DNA from: Symbiodinium natans
Taxonomy: Eukaryota > Sar > Dinophyceae > Suessiales > Symbiodiniaceae
Assembly (NCBI GenBank): GCA_905221605.1
Contig: CAJNDS010002412.1
Coordinates: 1,319,386 to 1,383,385 of the forward strand
Direction of reading: 5' to 3'
Length of the DNA: 64,000 bases
Shown: positions 54,449 to 63,695 of the stretch, one piece after another
Layout: each line of letters opens with the position of its first letter
Position numbering within the stretch: position 1 is the stretch's first letter
The notes under the pieces: model-generated
Told to the model about the DNA's origin: nothing
The model's input: the letters and a program-made list of their open reading frames with translations, nothing else
The model's database searches: none
Made by a program: the position numbers and the translations under genes

Positions 54449-54650
54449 TAATTGGGGACGAAATGAGCCCTAAAATTGGGGGTCATATACCCTGACTACT
54501 ACAATTCCTATTTGGGTATATGAACCATAAACCCCCTAAACCCTAAACCCTGAACCCTAAACCCTAAACCCTAAACCCTAAACCCTAAACCCTACATCCT
54601 AAACCCTAAACCCTAAACCCCTTTTAGGGTTCATTTCGTCCCCAAGGGTA
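54449..54650. mobile_element. Family A element with an internal telomere-type array
   Basis: TA-bounded; left ATTGGGGACGAAATGAGCCC, right (inverted) CCCTTGGGGACGAAATGAAC. About 90 bp longer than other copies because about 12 CCCTAAA units (54535-54628) occupy the inner edge of the right TIR. Confidence 0.85.
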
Positions 54651-54756
54651 GAGACAATGAAGCATCCGCACCAGCCTGCGAGCTCAGTCTCCTGTGGGTC
54701 GGAGTCATTCACAGCCTGAGGGCTGACAGGGTTTCCTTTTGGATCCTGGATTGGAG

Positions 54757-54872
54757 GTTTAGGGTTTAGGGTTTAGGGGTTTAGGGGTTTAGGGGTTTAG
54801 GGGTTTAGGGGTTTAGGGGTTTAGGGGTTTAGGGGTTTAGGCGTTTAGGCCTTTAGGGTTTAGGGTTTCGGG
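54757..54872. repeat. TTTAGGG array expanded as the octamer TTTAGGGG
   Basis: Starts with TTTAGGG, passes into about nine exact GGGGTTTA octamers (54775-54845), then TTTAGGC and TTTAGGG again. Confidence 0.95.
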
Positions 54873-54955
54873 GGGTTCTCCTCAAAGGAGGGCTCCTCAA
54901 GTGATGCGGCTCCCAGCGGAGGAGGGCGGCGTCTGTGGCTATGCGGATAAACCCG

Positions 54956-55068
54956 TACCTTGGGGACGAAATGAACCCTAAACGGGTTTAGGGTTCATTT
55001 TCCTTGATAGGAGTTAGTAGTATAGGGTACATCGCCCCAATTTTCGGGTTCACTTCGTCCCCAAGGTA
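54956..55068. mobile_element. Short TIR element, family A (copy 4)
   Basis: TA-bounded; left CCTTGGGGACGAAATGAACC and right GAAGTGAACCCG (inverted) with CTTGGGGACG. 113 bp; one of the best copies. Confidence 0.85.
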
Positions 55069-55089
55069 TAACCTGGACTTGACAAACCA

Positions 55090-55790
55090 CGATCAGCTGT
55101 CACAAGCACATGGCCAATTGGGGCTTCAGGCTTTGACAAGGCTGACGTTGGTGTGGTGAGGGCATGTGCTGGCGGGGTTGAAGGGAATTCGAGGGTCTCC
55201 AGCCAGCCCTAACCACACTCAGTTGAGAAAGTCGGCGCCACCCGATGATTGCAACCATTGGCCGCTTTCTTTCTGCCTTTCTTTCTGCTGTCATTCAGCG
55301 GGCGGGTAGCAGCAGAGGCACCGCGATGCCAACAAAGGGTTGATATAGTATGTGCGAAGTCCTACAGTGAAGCTTGGGGGTTCGATCATCGTTGACCCAT
55401 GCCGTCAAGCAACCACATAAATGCCTGTAGCTTCACATCAACATTCCACGTCAATATTGATTCTTTCCTATACGTACTCTTTCGCATGCAAGTAGGACAT
55501 GAGCATTGTTGAGCACCAACTGACAAAACTGCTGGCCAAACGTGAGCCGCGTGAAACAAATCAAACGCTGATACTCGCAAACTCTCGACCCCAACCCGCT
55601 CCTGAAGCATTTCGCTTAGACAATCTACCATTTGCTGCATTGCCAGGAGGCTCCAAAGTTCTTAAAGCAGGATACGCCCAAACTTGGGCACCGGGCACCT
55701 GCCCTGTGTCGTCTTGGCCGCAAGATGCAATCAGAGAACCTCGGCCAAACCCCTACACCCTTCAATTTTAAACCCTTATACAAACCCCAA
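55090..55790. other. Unique stretch; two opposed short frames
   Basis: Minus 55386-55640 (SLRVSAFDLFHAAHVWPAVL) and plus 55499-55771 overlap; neither recognised. Direct CTTTCTTTCTGC repeats at 55264-55289. Confidence 0.3.
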
Positions 55791-55793
55791 TTA

Positions 55794-55852
55794 CCCTAAA
55801 CCCTAAACCCGAAACCCTAAACCCTAAACCCTTTTTTGCCCTAAACCCTACA
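55794..55852. repeat. CCCTAAA array
   Basis: About six units with CCCGAAA. The island 55853-55908 is open on minus (KLKALELKAGGLPSSAADV), possibly an exon. Confidence 0.9.
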
Positions 55853-55908
55853 TACGTCTGCGGCTGAGGACGGCAACCCCCCGGCCTTGAGCTCGAGCGC
55901 CTTCAGCT

Positions 55909-56088
55909 TAAACCCTATGAACCCTATTAACCCTATTAACCCTATTAACCCTATTAACCCTGTAAACCCTATAAACCCTACAGAAACCCTATTAACCCTA
56001 TAAACCCTATTAACCCTATAAACCCTATTAAACCCTATCAACCCTATAAACCCTAACCCCTAAACCCTGAACCCTAACGGTTAGGCTC
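55909..56088. repeat. CCCTATTAA / CCCTATAAA 9-mer array
   Basis: About 17 units of 9 bp in which a TA or TT dinucleotide has been added to the heptamer; ends with CCCTAAA and CCCTGAA. Confidence 0.95.
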
Positions 56089-56216
56089 TAACGTTGCTAC
56101 ACATCCCCACCTGCTCAGGCACCACGTTAACACGACGCAGTTTTCTCCATCCCTCCGCCCCCCCACCCAGCGGGGGGCAAGTGTTGGAGGCAGGCTGCAT
56201 TGAATTCATCTGAGCC

Positions 56217-56334
56217 TACCTTGAAGACCAAAGAGCCCCTAAAAATGGGGTCATATACCCTAATACTACTATAATCCCTATCAAGGCGTATGAACCATAC
56301 ACCATTTTAGGGTTCATTTAGTGCCGCAGGTTTA
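56217..56334. mobile_element. Short TIR element, family A (copy 5)
   Basis: TA-bounded, diverged ends (CCTTGAAGACCAAAGAGCCC; right AGTGCCGCAGG). Interior ATATACCCTAATACTACTAT matches 54485. Confidence 0.7.
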
Positions 56335-56406
56335 TAACTTGTTTGCACCAGTTCCGAAATTCCACGTTCTTCACAAGACATCTACTGAACACGGCCACAC
56401 TTCGTC

Positions 56407-56577
56407 TTGCTATCTGGCCAAAAAGCTCATCTCCAGCCCCCACGAGCCACGGAACCTCTCACATTGCAGCCTCGCGGAAAGCTCCTCAGCCCTGAGCCCC
56501 TCGACGTCCCTAAGCCATGCAGCGCTGTTGTTCCCCCCGACACCACCAAAACCCTGCAGCACGGTTTCTCTGAAGGT
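56407..56577 (+). CDS. Candidate exon abutting a TTTAGGG donor
   Basis: Plus frame RGKLLSPEPLDVPKPCSAVV then PPDTTKTLQHGFSEG, ending at TCTGAAG|GTTTAGGGTT, where the first array unit would serve as a GT donor. Pro-rich; family unknown. Confidence 0.4.
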
Positions 56578-57065
56578 TTAGGGTTATAGGGTTTAGGGTT
56601 TGTAGGATTTTGGGCATCAAATCACAACATCACATGTTCAAGTTTGCAAGCCATGGTCTAGAAGCCCTGAAACCAGGAGGGATCCCCATGTTCTTGTTGA
56701 AGCTCCCGCATACCCTTGTAACGACCCAAGGACATACCAGCATGGAGGCCTGATAATCCCCGTAACCAACCCGATAGAGGGCCTTTTTAAGTTGTTACCC
56801 TAAACCCTAAACTCCTAAACCCCTTTTTGCAACTGGGCTTGAGGACTAGCCCAAACCCCTTTTTGCTTCAGGGCTCCTGTGGTAGCTTGCCTGTGAGCGA
56901 GGTTGTTCAGGCGACATCATGCGAGTCGGATGACTTCGTCAACGACCCTCTCCTGTAGCCCAAACCCCTAAACCCTGAACCCATGCAGGTAAGCTGCAGG
57001 CGATTCATCGGGCCCATCGCGTCGATGTGCACCGATGTAGGCCTGTCCATGAGGCCGCGACATGT
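56578..57065. other. Short arrays and unique DNA; possible minus exon near 57000-57060
   Basis: TTTAGGG at 56578-56600. The minus frame RPTSVHIDAMGPMNRLQLTC at about 57000-57058 has G/C-biased third positions but no defined borders. Confidence 0.35.
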
Positions 57066-57074
57066 TTAGGGTTT

Positions 57075-57166
57075 GCCTGGGACTATGTACCTACAGTTGG
57101 GTAGCAACTGCCCTGCGTGAGTAGGTATTATCACCCCTAAGACTGTAGGCAAAGAGGGTGCCAGGT
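57075..57166. mobile_element. Short inverted-repeat element, family B (copy 5)
   Basis: GCCTGGGACTATGTACCTAC and, inverted, ACCTGGCACCCTCTTTGCCT; interior TGAGTAGGTATTATCACCCC. Confidence 0.75.
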
Positions 57167-57222
57167 CGGGTTTATCGGATATAGGTGTAGGGTTTCGGGG
57201 GCAAAGAAATCCTTGGACCCAC

Positions 57223-57280
57223 CTCATCGAACACCGTCGAGTCAGAAGTCCGAAGTCGCGGAGGCAAGCCTTCAGAGATT
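57223..57280 (-). CDS. Candidate exon with GT-AG borders
   Basis: ISEGLPPRLRTSDSTVFDE after TACCCTAG and before GAG|GTGGGTC. Family unknown. Confidence 0.4.
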
Positions 57281-57655
57281 CTAGGGTAAACCCTTTTCAA
57301 AGAGGCAACCCTGAACCCATAACCCCACCGTACCTGAAACTGGCTTTTTAGACACACAAGCAACGGAATGTTCTCACAGAGGGAAATCCAAACGCATGGC
57401 GCATTTCCATGCCTGTAAGGAAACACCTGCACGTGATAGAACGCGCAACTTTTTCCAGAGAGGACGACTGTAAGCTCCAGCTCCTGAAAAAAGAGGCTTG
57501 CCTAGGGCGTCCCAGGACTTTTGTGAAGAGCACCCTCTTTTGGGGGGTGCTTGTGCAAAAGTTGAAACAAGTCAGAATCACACTCCCTCAATTAGGCCAC
57601 GGGGAATTAGGCCACGGGGGAGGTGTGGTGGTGGAGGAAAACTTCGGGGGGGATA

Positions 57656-57753
57656 TAATATGGGGGCCTGAATAATTAAAATAAGGTTTTGGAGGAATCT
57701 TATAGTATATCTATAAAGGGATCATAAGGTTAATATTATTCCGACCCCTATAT
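57656..57753. mobile_element. Short inverted-repeat element, family D (copy 1)
   Basis: Begins ATGGGGGCCTGAATAATTA and ends TATTATTCCGACCCCTATAT; the ends are inverted relatives (TAGGGGTCGGAATAAT). Confidence 0.65.
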
Positions 57754-57852
57754 TGACCCCCCAGGGGGGATGCCTCAAATTGAAGCGGGCAGTTCAGCAC
57801 TGCAGAGAATTCGCGCCGAGCAGTGGAACTGCGGACAGTGGACATGTGCAAC

Positions 57853-57936
57853 ATAGGGGCCTAAATAATTCGAATGTTTTGGGGGGGGGATATTTTGGTA
57901 CATATACCATTAGTAATTCTTCCGACCCCTATATTG
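57853..57936. mobile_element. Short inverted-repeat element, family D (copy 2)
   Basis: ATAGGGGCCTAAATAATTCG and TTCTTCCGACCCCTATATTG. It lies immediately 3' of the membrane-protein gene. Confidence 0.7.
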
Positions 57937-57970
57937 CATGACTTCAACACATTTTCGGTTGCATGTCCAG

Positions 57971-59850
57971 CTACAGGACGACAATCGTGTCTGTGGGAGA
58001 AGGAGGCTCTGCTTCGGGCAGGTCTTCCTCAGTGCTGCACTCCTCAGTCGTCAGGTGCCCTGGCGAAGTCTCCTGCAGCCCAGCCGTCTGAGGCTTCTGG
58101 CTGCAGTTGTAGCGAGGGTGCACGCCAAGGCAGCGGAAGAGAAGGGCAGCGATGGGAATCCAAACCAGCGCTTGGAGCGCCATGCCGTATGACAAGTGCC
58201 GATGTTCCTTGGGGAGTATGTCCAGCACGAGGAAGCAGTATCGTTCCAGCTGCACAGCAGTGACAAACAGGGCCACTATGCACACGAGGACGAGGACGTT
58301 CTGCAGCCAGTCGCATCTCCGTTTCGCACGCAAGACGTGAGCCACACGCATGGACAGCAAGAGAATGGAAGGCGCGATGCCCAGCCACCATGCAACACCT
58401 CGAAGAAGCTCCCTAACAACGCCATCGTGGAACCGCTCGTAAGTCCGCCTGCAAGCCAGGAGCTTGTTTGCGACCAATTATGGAAAGTTCTACTAGAGTC
58501 AAGTCAACGCATATATTACATGTACACAATATGGACCTTCAAAAACAAGATTGCGAGATGCGTCGAGTCTCCACTCAGCAGATGTGGTGTCGATGAATGC
58601 CAAAGCAATGGGAATCAGGGAAGCAATGCACTGCCAGTAGCTGAAAAAGTCCTTTGACAGCTGCTGCATGAGACAGCTTCGAACTTCTGTTTGGACGCGA
58701 CGCTCGAATGCCTCCACTGTGCCATACCACAGGGCGATGGTCCTCAGCAAGACATCCCTGTCGCATAGCAATGCATAGCATATCTCCTGGGTGGTTCTTC
58801 TGGCAGCAAAAGCACGTCGCCTTGTCGATGGTGAAGTTGCGCAGGTCCTGCTCCAGCGTGGCTATGGAGCGGAAGTAGTCCCGAATTGCAGCCATCACAA
58901 CATACATGCCAATGAAGAGGACCAAGGCCTGAGTCGTCCAGAGGAGAGCGTTGTTTCCGTCAGGAATGGCCCCAACTGCGGCGGTGACGGCGAACAGGCT
59001 CAGGGTCAGCAGCATGCAGCAGGGCCCCAGCACTGTAGGCAGAATCAGCATCTTGGGCTGAGCTCCTTGACGGCTGTGAAGAAAGCCGCTGAGTTCGAAC
59101 ACACACCACCTCGGGGCGAATTACAGGGGAATAGCTGGATGGCCTACTGTGCAACAACTATACAAAGACACATCCAGCAAGGCCAGGCCAACGGCAAAGG
59201 GAAGCCTTGACGTCTTAGACGTGTCACTCGCTGCATCCGAGAAACAGTCGCCGCATGTAAGTCTCGTCCCAAAGCACGAGGATCGAATCTGAGAACTTGA
59301 GAAAGGCACCCATGCTAAACAGTCCGAGGACCTTCTGCCGGGCATCGTCTTGGCTTATGCACAGCCTGTCGACAAACACAGACTGATTTGGCCGCCAGAA
59401 GACCATAGTGAGGATGTAGAGAACAAACCCCACTACCAGAGCCCAATAGCTCCGAGGGTACTCGTAGGTGTGATAGTCCCGCCATGACCAGTTCATGCCC
59501 TCGATGAGCTCTGCTCCGTACAGGATGGCAACTGTGGCTGCGCCGGTGGTTGAGATCAGGGTGGCGGGAAGCGCGTTGTACAAGAAGAGGGCTGTGGCGA
59601 CCTTCTGCAACTGGCTCCCATGCCAACCTTGCTAGCCCAGTAATGGCCCAGTAACCATATTCTAATAAGGGCACCCTTTTTTGGGTTGGTTTGTTTATAA
59701 GGGAACCCATAATTAAAAAAAGTGTAAGGGGTACCACTGGGCTACCGAGAAACTGTGACTCCAGAATCTGTGAATCCGCTTGGTCGGGTGGCTGAGGTGG
59801 TAGCCCGCCCCACCCCGAAGAACATGTCCAAGTCCTTGGCTGCGTGATGT
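57971..59850 (-). CDS. Multipass membrane protein gene, multi-exon, frame broken (partial)
   Basis: At least four exons. One ends at 59754 with GYHLSHPTKRIHRFWSHS; the intron 59753-59628 (GT-AG) restores FWSHSWHGS; exon 59627-59246 holds hydrophobic segments and VDRLCISQDDARQKVLGLFS...LVLWDETYMRRL; the intron 59245-59110 restores RRLWCVFELSGFLHSR; the next exon carries two membrane segments, KATCFCCQKNHP and then CDRDVLLRTIALWYGTVEAF. A further intron near 58480-58540 leads to the last exon, with RELLRGVAWWLGIAPSILLL, three more membrane segments and the stop at 57971. Eight or so membrane spans in all. The family is common in dinoflagellates, function unknown to me. A 10-bp tandem duplication at 58763-58780 shifts the frame, so this copy may be a pseudogene. 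Upstream exons were not traced. Confidence 0.65.
59628..59753 (-). mobile_element. Introner-like intron of the membrane-protein gene
   Basis: The 126-bp intron is almost entirely an inverted-repeat element (59745-59632) with ends GTAGCCCAGTGG and CTGGGCTAG in minus sense. It is homologous to the element at 23012-23122 (shared AACCATATT, GGGTTGGTTNGTT, AAGGGAACC). Removing it joins a conserved protein motif exactly. Confidence 0.7.
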
Positions 59851-59854
59851 TGAG

Positions 59855-59890
59855 TGGGGTTTAGGGTTTATAGGGTTTATTTAGGGTCAG
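59855..59890. repeat. Short TTTAGGG array
   Basis: Degenerate units just upstream of the first traced exon of the membrane gene, probably intronic. Confidence 0.8.
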
Positions 59891-59932
59891 GGTGAAAACG
59901 GATGTACATGGATGTACCCCATCAGCAGTACA

Positions 59933-60174
59933 ATGTATAGGGGCCTGAATGATTAGAATATATATATATATGTATCTATCTATCTATATACATGTATATA
60001 AATAAATAAATAAATATGTATATATATTATTTATTTACTATTATTACTATGTTTTTTTTTTTTTTTTTTTTTGGGGGGGGGGGGGGGGGCGGGGGGGTGA
60101 GGGGGGTTTCTTTTAAGATAAGTTCAAAGGAACCCTGAAAGAAGACTCTTAGAAATTTATTCCGACCCCTGCAT
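59933..60174. mobile_element. Family D element swollen by microsatellites (copy 3)
   Basis: Ends AATGTATAGGGGCCTGAATG and TTTATTCCGACCCCTGCATG match copies 1 and 2. Between them are TATC/TATA/AAAT repeats and a T22-G20 homopolymer block (60052-60100). Confidence 0.7.
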
Positions 60175-60259
60175 GCCGGAACTCACATCAGCACCACCAA
60201 CATGGGCAGGGGGGGCTCGTGAAATTGGAATAAGTATTGTGGGCAGCGCTTGTACACAC

Positions 60260-60375
60260 ACGCATAGACATGTAGATATATATATATATACACACATATA
60301 CTTTTGTAGAAAATAGTGATAATAAATCTAAATAAATATAAATAAATATATAAATTATATATATATATATGCATA
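60260..60375. repeat. AT-rich microsatellites
   Basis: TA/CA and AAATATAA repeats. The two minus-strand frames here (tyrosine/isoleucine-rich) are artefacts. Confidence 0.8.
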
Positions 60376-61063
60376 TTCGCGCGACTGTCGCTTTACCAGG
60401 TTTTTGACACTTCAGCATGCACATGTCCTACCAAGATACAGCCGCGACGACCATAGTTTCGACCCTTGCTCACATAGTATATTATGTATACCTTCCTATT
60501 TTTGTATATCTCCTTATAAATGTACAACTACAGGGACGATAGAAGGAACTGAAGCATGCTTAGGCCACCACCGTTACGCAGCATCACAAAGCAACACGCT
60601 GAGAGGCGCCCCGCGCAAAGCCTTAACCTAAGACTGGAGGACGAGCCATTCATACTAGTTGCCTAAATACCCACCCCCCCAAAAAAAATAATAAAAATTA
60701 AAAAAGAAAAACACATCGGGATGATTATTCTATATGTTTTGGGTTCTTAAGCAAATAGTAGATTAACCTGGATACTTGTTTCCGGTATGTCTACGGATTT
60801 GGGTTTAGAGTTTAGGAGTTTAGGGCAACTCGATGCTCCTTCAGCCCTTGCAGCGTATACACCAGACCCAGGAGTAGCCTAGGTGCTTTTTTGGTTCAAC
60901 AGGGCTGATAAGGGAACCAAAACCCCCATACAACGGGAATAAGGGCCTACTCCAGGTCCTAGCAATGCACCAAAAGGTTGCGGAAGTACATAGATAGGGT
61001 TCATGGTGTGCTTTTGTGCCCTACTTGCCACCCGAATCGCTGGAAGCGCCACTCAGCAGGGAC
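60376..61063. other. Unique stretch, no gene assigned
   Basis: A-rich run at 60680-60710; otherwise unique. Confidence 0.4.
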
Positions 61064-61155
61064 TGTCTGGGGACATGAACCCTAATATTGGGGTATAATC
61101 CCTATTAAGGTGTATGAACCATAAACTTGTTCAGGGTTCTTTTGGTCCGCAAGGT
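61064..61155. mobile_element. Short TIR element, family A (copy 6, shortened)
   Basis: TCTGGGGACATGAACCCTAA at the left; TTCAGGGTTCTTTTGGTCCG at the right. About 25 bp of interior missing. Confidence 0.6.
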
Positions 61156-61165
61156 AAATTAGGTT

Positions 61166-61291
61166 TCTTAGTTGCTGAGTTCAAAAGCCACCCCAAAAGT
61201 GTAAACTTTGGTTCTATAGGGGTTATAGTATCCCAAAAAGTGAAAAGTGTACTCATTCACCCGCTAAGGTTTTTAGGACTCCGGCCTGTCA
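61166..61291. mobile_element. Repeat family F copy
   Basis: CTTAGTTGCTGAGTTCAAAA, CCCAAAAAGTGAAAAGTGTA and ACCCGCTAAGGTTTTTAGG in family order; directly follows a family A copy. Confidence 0.5.
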
Positions 61292-61394
61292 GCTATAACT
61301 CAACTTGCCGCCGTTGAAGCCCATATCCCCCCTCTTCCACCGCTCGTGCCCCAGAAGTTTGCCCTGAGAGAATCTGATGTGTTGTCAGTTGGGG

Positions 61395-61432
61395 GTGAAG
61401 GTTTAGGGTTTTAGGGTTTAGGGTTTCTGGGC
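61395..61432. repeat. Short TTTAGGG array
   Basis: Four units. Confidence 0.85.
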
Positions 61433-61481
61433 ATTGGTACTATATAAATGCCTTGTATAGTGGCTTACAACGCAGGCAGCC

Positions 61482-61617
61482 TTGGATTCAGGAAAGGGTC
61501 GGTGCAGAACCTGGTACGCAAACACGCAGCGGACGATGTCCGCGGACGCCGGCTTCATACGGGACATGAGCTGGGCGACCAGCTCTTCCTGTGTTGGACT
61601 GTCCTGACCATGCTCGG
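61482..61617 (-). CDS. Candidate exon, 45 codons, strong codon bias
   Basis: Minus frame PEHGQDSPTQEELVAQLMSR then MKPASADIVRCVFAYQVLHR and PFPESK; almost every codon ends in G or C and the sequence reads as amphipathic helix. Probable GC donor after GAATCCAAG. Family unknown; the longest uninterrupted exon signal outside the named genes. Confidence 0.5.
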
Positions 61618-61624
61618 GGGTGGT

Positions 61625-62104
61625 ACTTATTCACCAAATCTGTAATTATGACAATCTAACTGTACTTATAACCATGTTAGGGGACTTAAAGGGGCTGATA
61701 AGTGGGTTCTAAGTACAGTCACAGTTTGGTTTGTAAGTACCATGAACCTCCAAGTAGAACCAATACAAGACATCTGGTTGCGTAAACAAATCACAATGGT
61801 CAGATACAAAAAACAGGCGCCATTCCTAAGAAGACCAGGAACACCTCGAAATACCCCAACTGATTGTCATGAGACAGCTGAAGTTTTGTTCTGACCGACA
61901 AACGGGTATTTGCTGTTGTTGATCAGGATGAGAACAGGAATGGCGAAAGAAGAGTTGGCCTTCGCTAACCCAATAGAAACGTACAAGGACCTCGGCTCAT
62001 TGACTTCACCGTGAGGTAGGGTTCAAGGGTTTCGATAGTGTTTGTTGGAGGCATCCTCTGTGAAGTTCTGAAAAGCCTTCCTCGTGCTCTTGGGGACTGC
62101 ATGT
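61625..62104. other. Unique stretch, no gene assigned
   Basis: Nothing recognised. Confidence 0.4.
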
Positions 62105-62428
62105 ATGACTCGGCCCTAAACCCCAAACCCTAAATCCTAAACCCTAAACCCTGAACCCTATTACCAAACACTGCGGGGGAGGCAGGCTGGGGGGGGGGCC
62201 AAGGTTGGGCGACTCCCCACTTCCCCCCCCCTTTTTGGGTTTTTTTTTCGCTCCCGCATAGCTGGCCGAACCGCAAAGCAGGGTGACGTCGATGCTACTA
62301 CTGTGTCGGAAAAAGGGGGTCCAATACCAGACCCGACCTTCCATTCTGCCTGCCAGTTCCCTCCTATTTTAGGCTTTGGGGTTTAGGGTTTAGGGTTTAG
62401 GGTTTGGGGTTTGGGGTTTGGGGTTGGG
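62105..62428. repeat. CCCTAAA and TTTAGGG arrays around a homopolymer-rich island
   Basis: CCCTAAA at 62112-62160 and TTTAGGG/TTTGGGG at 62372-62428 face each other. Between them are G10, C9 and T9 runs. Confidence 0.9.
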
Positions 62429-62502
62429 GGTTCCCGAAAATAGGTGTACCCTTTTTGGGGAACCAGCTTTGGCCCGTGGGCCTCTCAACACAACAAGCCT
62501 AC

Positions 62503-62580
62503 AAAGGTTAAAGGGGATTCTGTTCTATTTGGGGTAGAAAAGGGGTGACCCCATTTTGGGAAATACCCATATGCCTTCAA
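62503..62580. mobile_element. Repeat family E copy
   Basis: AAAGGGGATTCTGTTCTATT then TGGGGTAGAAAAGG, matching 36380-36430. Confidence 0.5.
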
Positions 62581-62667
62581 GCCCTCCAAACCTCTGAAGG
62601 GTTCGTAGGGGTGCGAACAGATTTGTTCTTTGGCATGTCTTTGGGTTCACCGATGCAGCCCGGAAAG

Positions 62668-62783
62668 CACTAAACCCTAAACCCTAAACCCTAAACCCTA
62701 AACCCTAAACCCTAAACCCTGAACCCTGAACCCTGAACCCTAAACCCTAAACCCTAAACCCTAAACCCTAAACCCTAAACCCA
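62668..62783. repeat. CCCTAAA array
   Basis: About 16 units with a run of CCCTGAA in the middle. Confidence 0.97.
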
Positions 62784-62937
62784 CATCACAGGGTAACGCA
62801 GAGTACTGCCGGGTCTCCACGTCGGCATCACGCGTCTGTACAGACGTCTGGGCCTCGGACCAGCCCTTTCGATCCCCAAGAACTTAAGTTGCGGATGAGG
62901 GCGTTTAGGTTTAGGTCTTAAGGATTTAGGTTAGGGT

Positions 62938-63339
62938 TTAGGGCCTTAGGGGTAACTTAAGAGCCCTATCAGAGCTTCTCCTATCATACGAACATACAAG
63001 ACCCAAGTAGGTAGGTTCGGAGGTCTGAAGGTTCAGAATGGACACAAGCCACAATTCAGGGATTCGGCGTGCTTCGGCTTCTGGTGCAGGCCATTGCTGT
63101 GGATCCCCCAAAATGGGGATTTCAATATCAACCGAACCTGAAGCCCGAAGCTGAAGCCAAAACGAACTTCTCTGCGACCAAAGTGTCTTCCATGGCGCTT
63201 CCAGGCTCCCGGGGCTTCTAGTCGTCAGGCGCACGACGGCACGGAGGATCACAAGTGTCTTGGTTTCCAAGGGTCTATCGGACAAGTGGGGGCGCGGGAG
63301 ACTTGCGCAATGTTCAGCCCCCTTGGACCTACAACCCAA
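62938..63339 (-). CDS. Hypothetical protein-coding segment
   Basis: Frame of about 130 codons (VRLTTRSPGSLEAPWKTLWS, VDIEIPILGDPQQWPAPEAE) of protein-like composition and moderate codon bias, no recognised family. Confidence 0.3.
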   Translation of the reverse strand: MGCRSKGAEHCASLPRPHLSDRPLETKTLVILRAVVRLTTRSPGSLEAPWKTLWSQRSSFWLQLRASGSVDIEIPILGDPQQWPAPEAEARRIPELWLVSILNLQTSEPTYLGLVCSYDRRSSDRALKLPLRP

Positions 63340-63695
63340 GCATGTCAGCAGAAGAAGAAGACCTGCGAGCCATGTGGTCTGCAGGAACGCTCAAAGGCGT
63401 AGATGGCTCATAGAAGTCATTCTTAAGTTTTTTGTTGATCCCTAACCTTATTTGTTCTAAATAAGCATAAGCCCCAAAAAAACAACCGCACACACGCTCG
63501 CCCTCCGAAGCACTCTGTGCATCCCTTCCTCTCTCCTGCCGCTCCTGCCTTTGTATTCTGTTGCACGACACAAACCATGTGGGAGACTAGGTGTGCCCTG
63601 CAAGAGTTGTATGGCTGATTTGTTTTGTAGGATTCGCATGGACTATGAGCCCCCAAACTTACGTGTCGGTGGACGACTCAAAAGCTCCTCAAGCA

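Larger units (their letters stand above)
57486..57960. repeat. Paralogous segment, array-free copy
   Basis: Corresponds to 63696-63972. Shared parts: CACCCTCTTTTGGGGGGTGC, TTGTGCAAAAGTT, CACACTCCCTC, the aaaactt-G-run, TTCAGCACTGCAGAGA-like words and CATGTCCAGCTACAGG. Here 57565-57590 reads straight through where the other copy has an array. A 15-bp repeat AATTAGGCCACGGGG is doubled at 57590. Confidence 0.75.

Noticed and set aside
60183-60424. Hydrophobic minus-strand frames that resemble membrane peptides
   Set aside because: They are built from AT microsatellites and have no codon bias.
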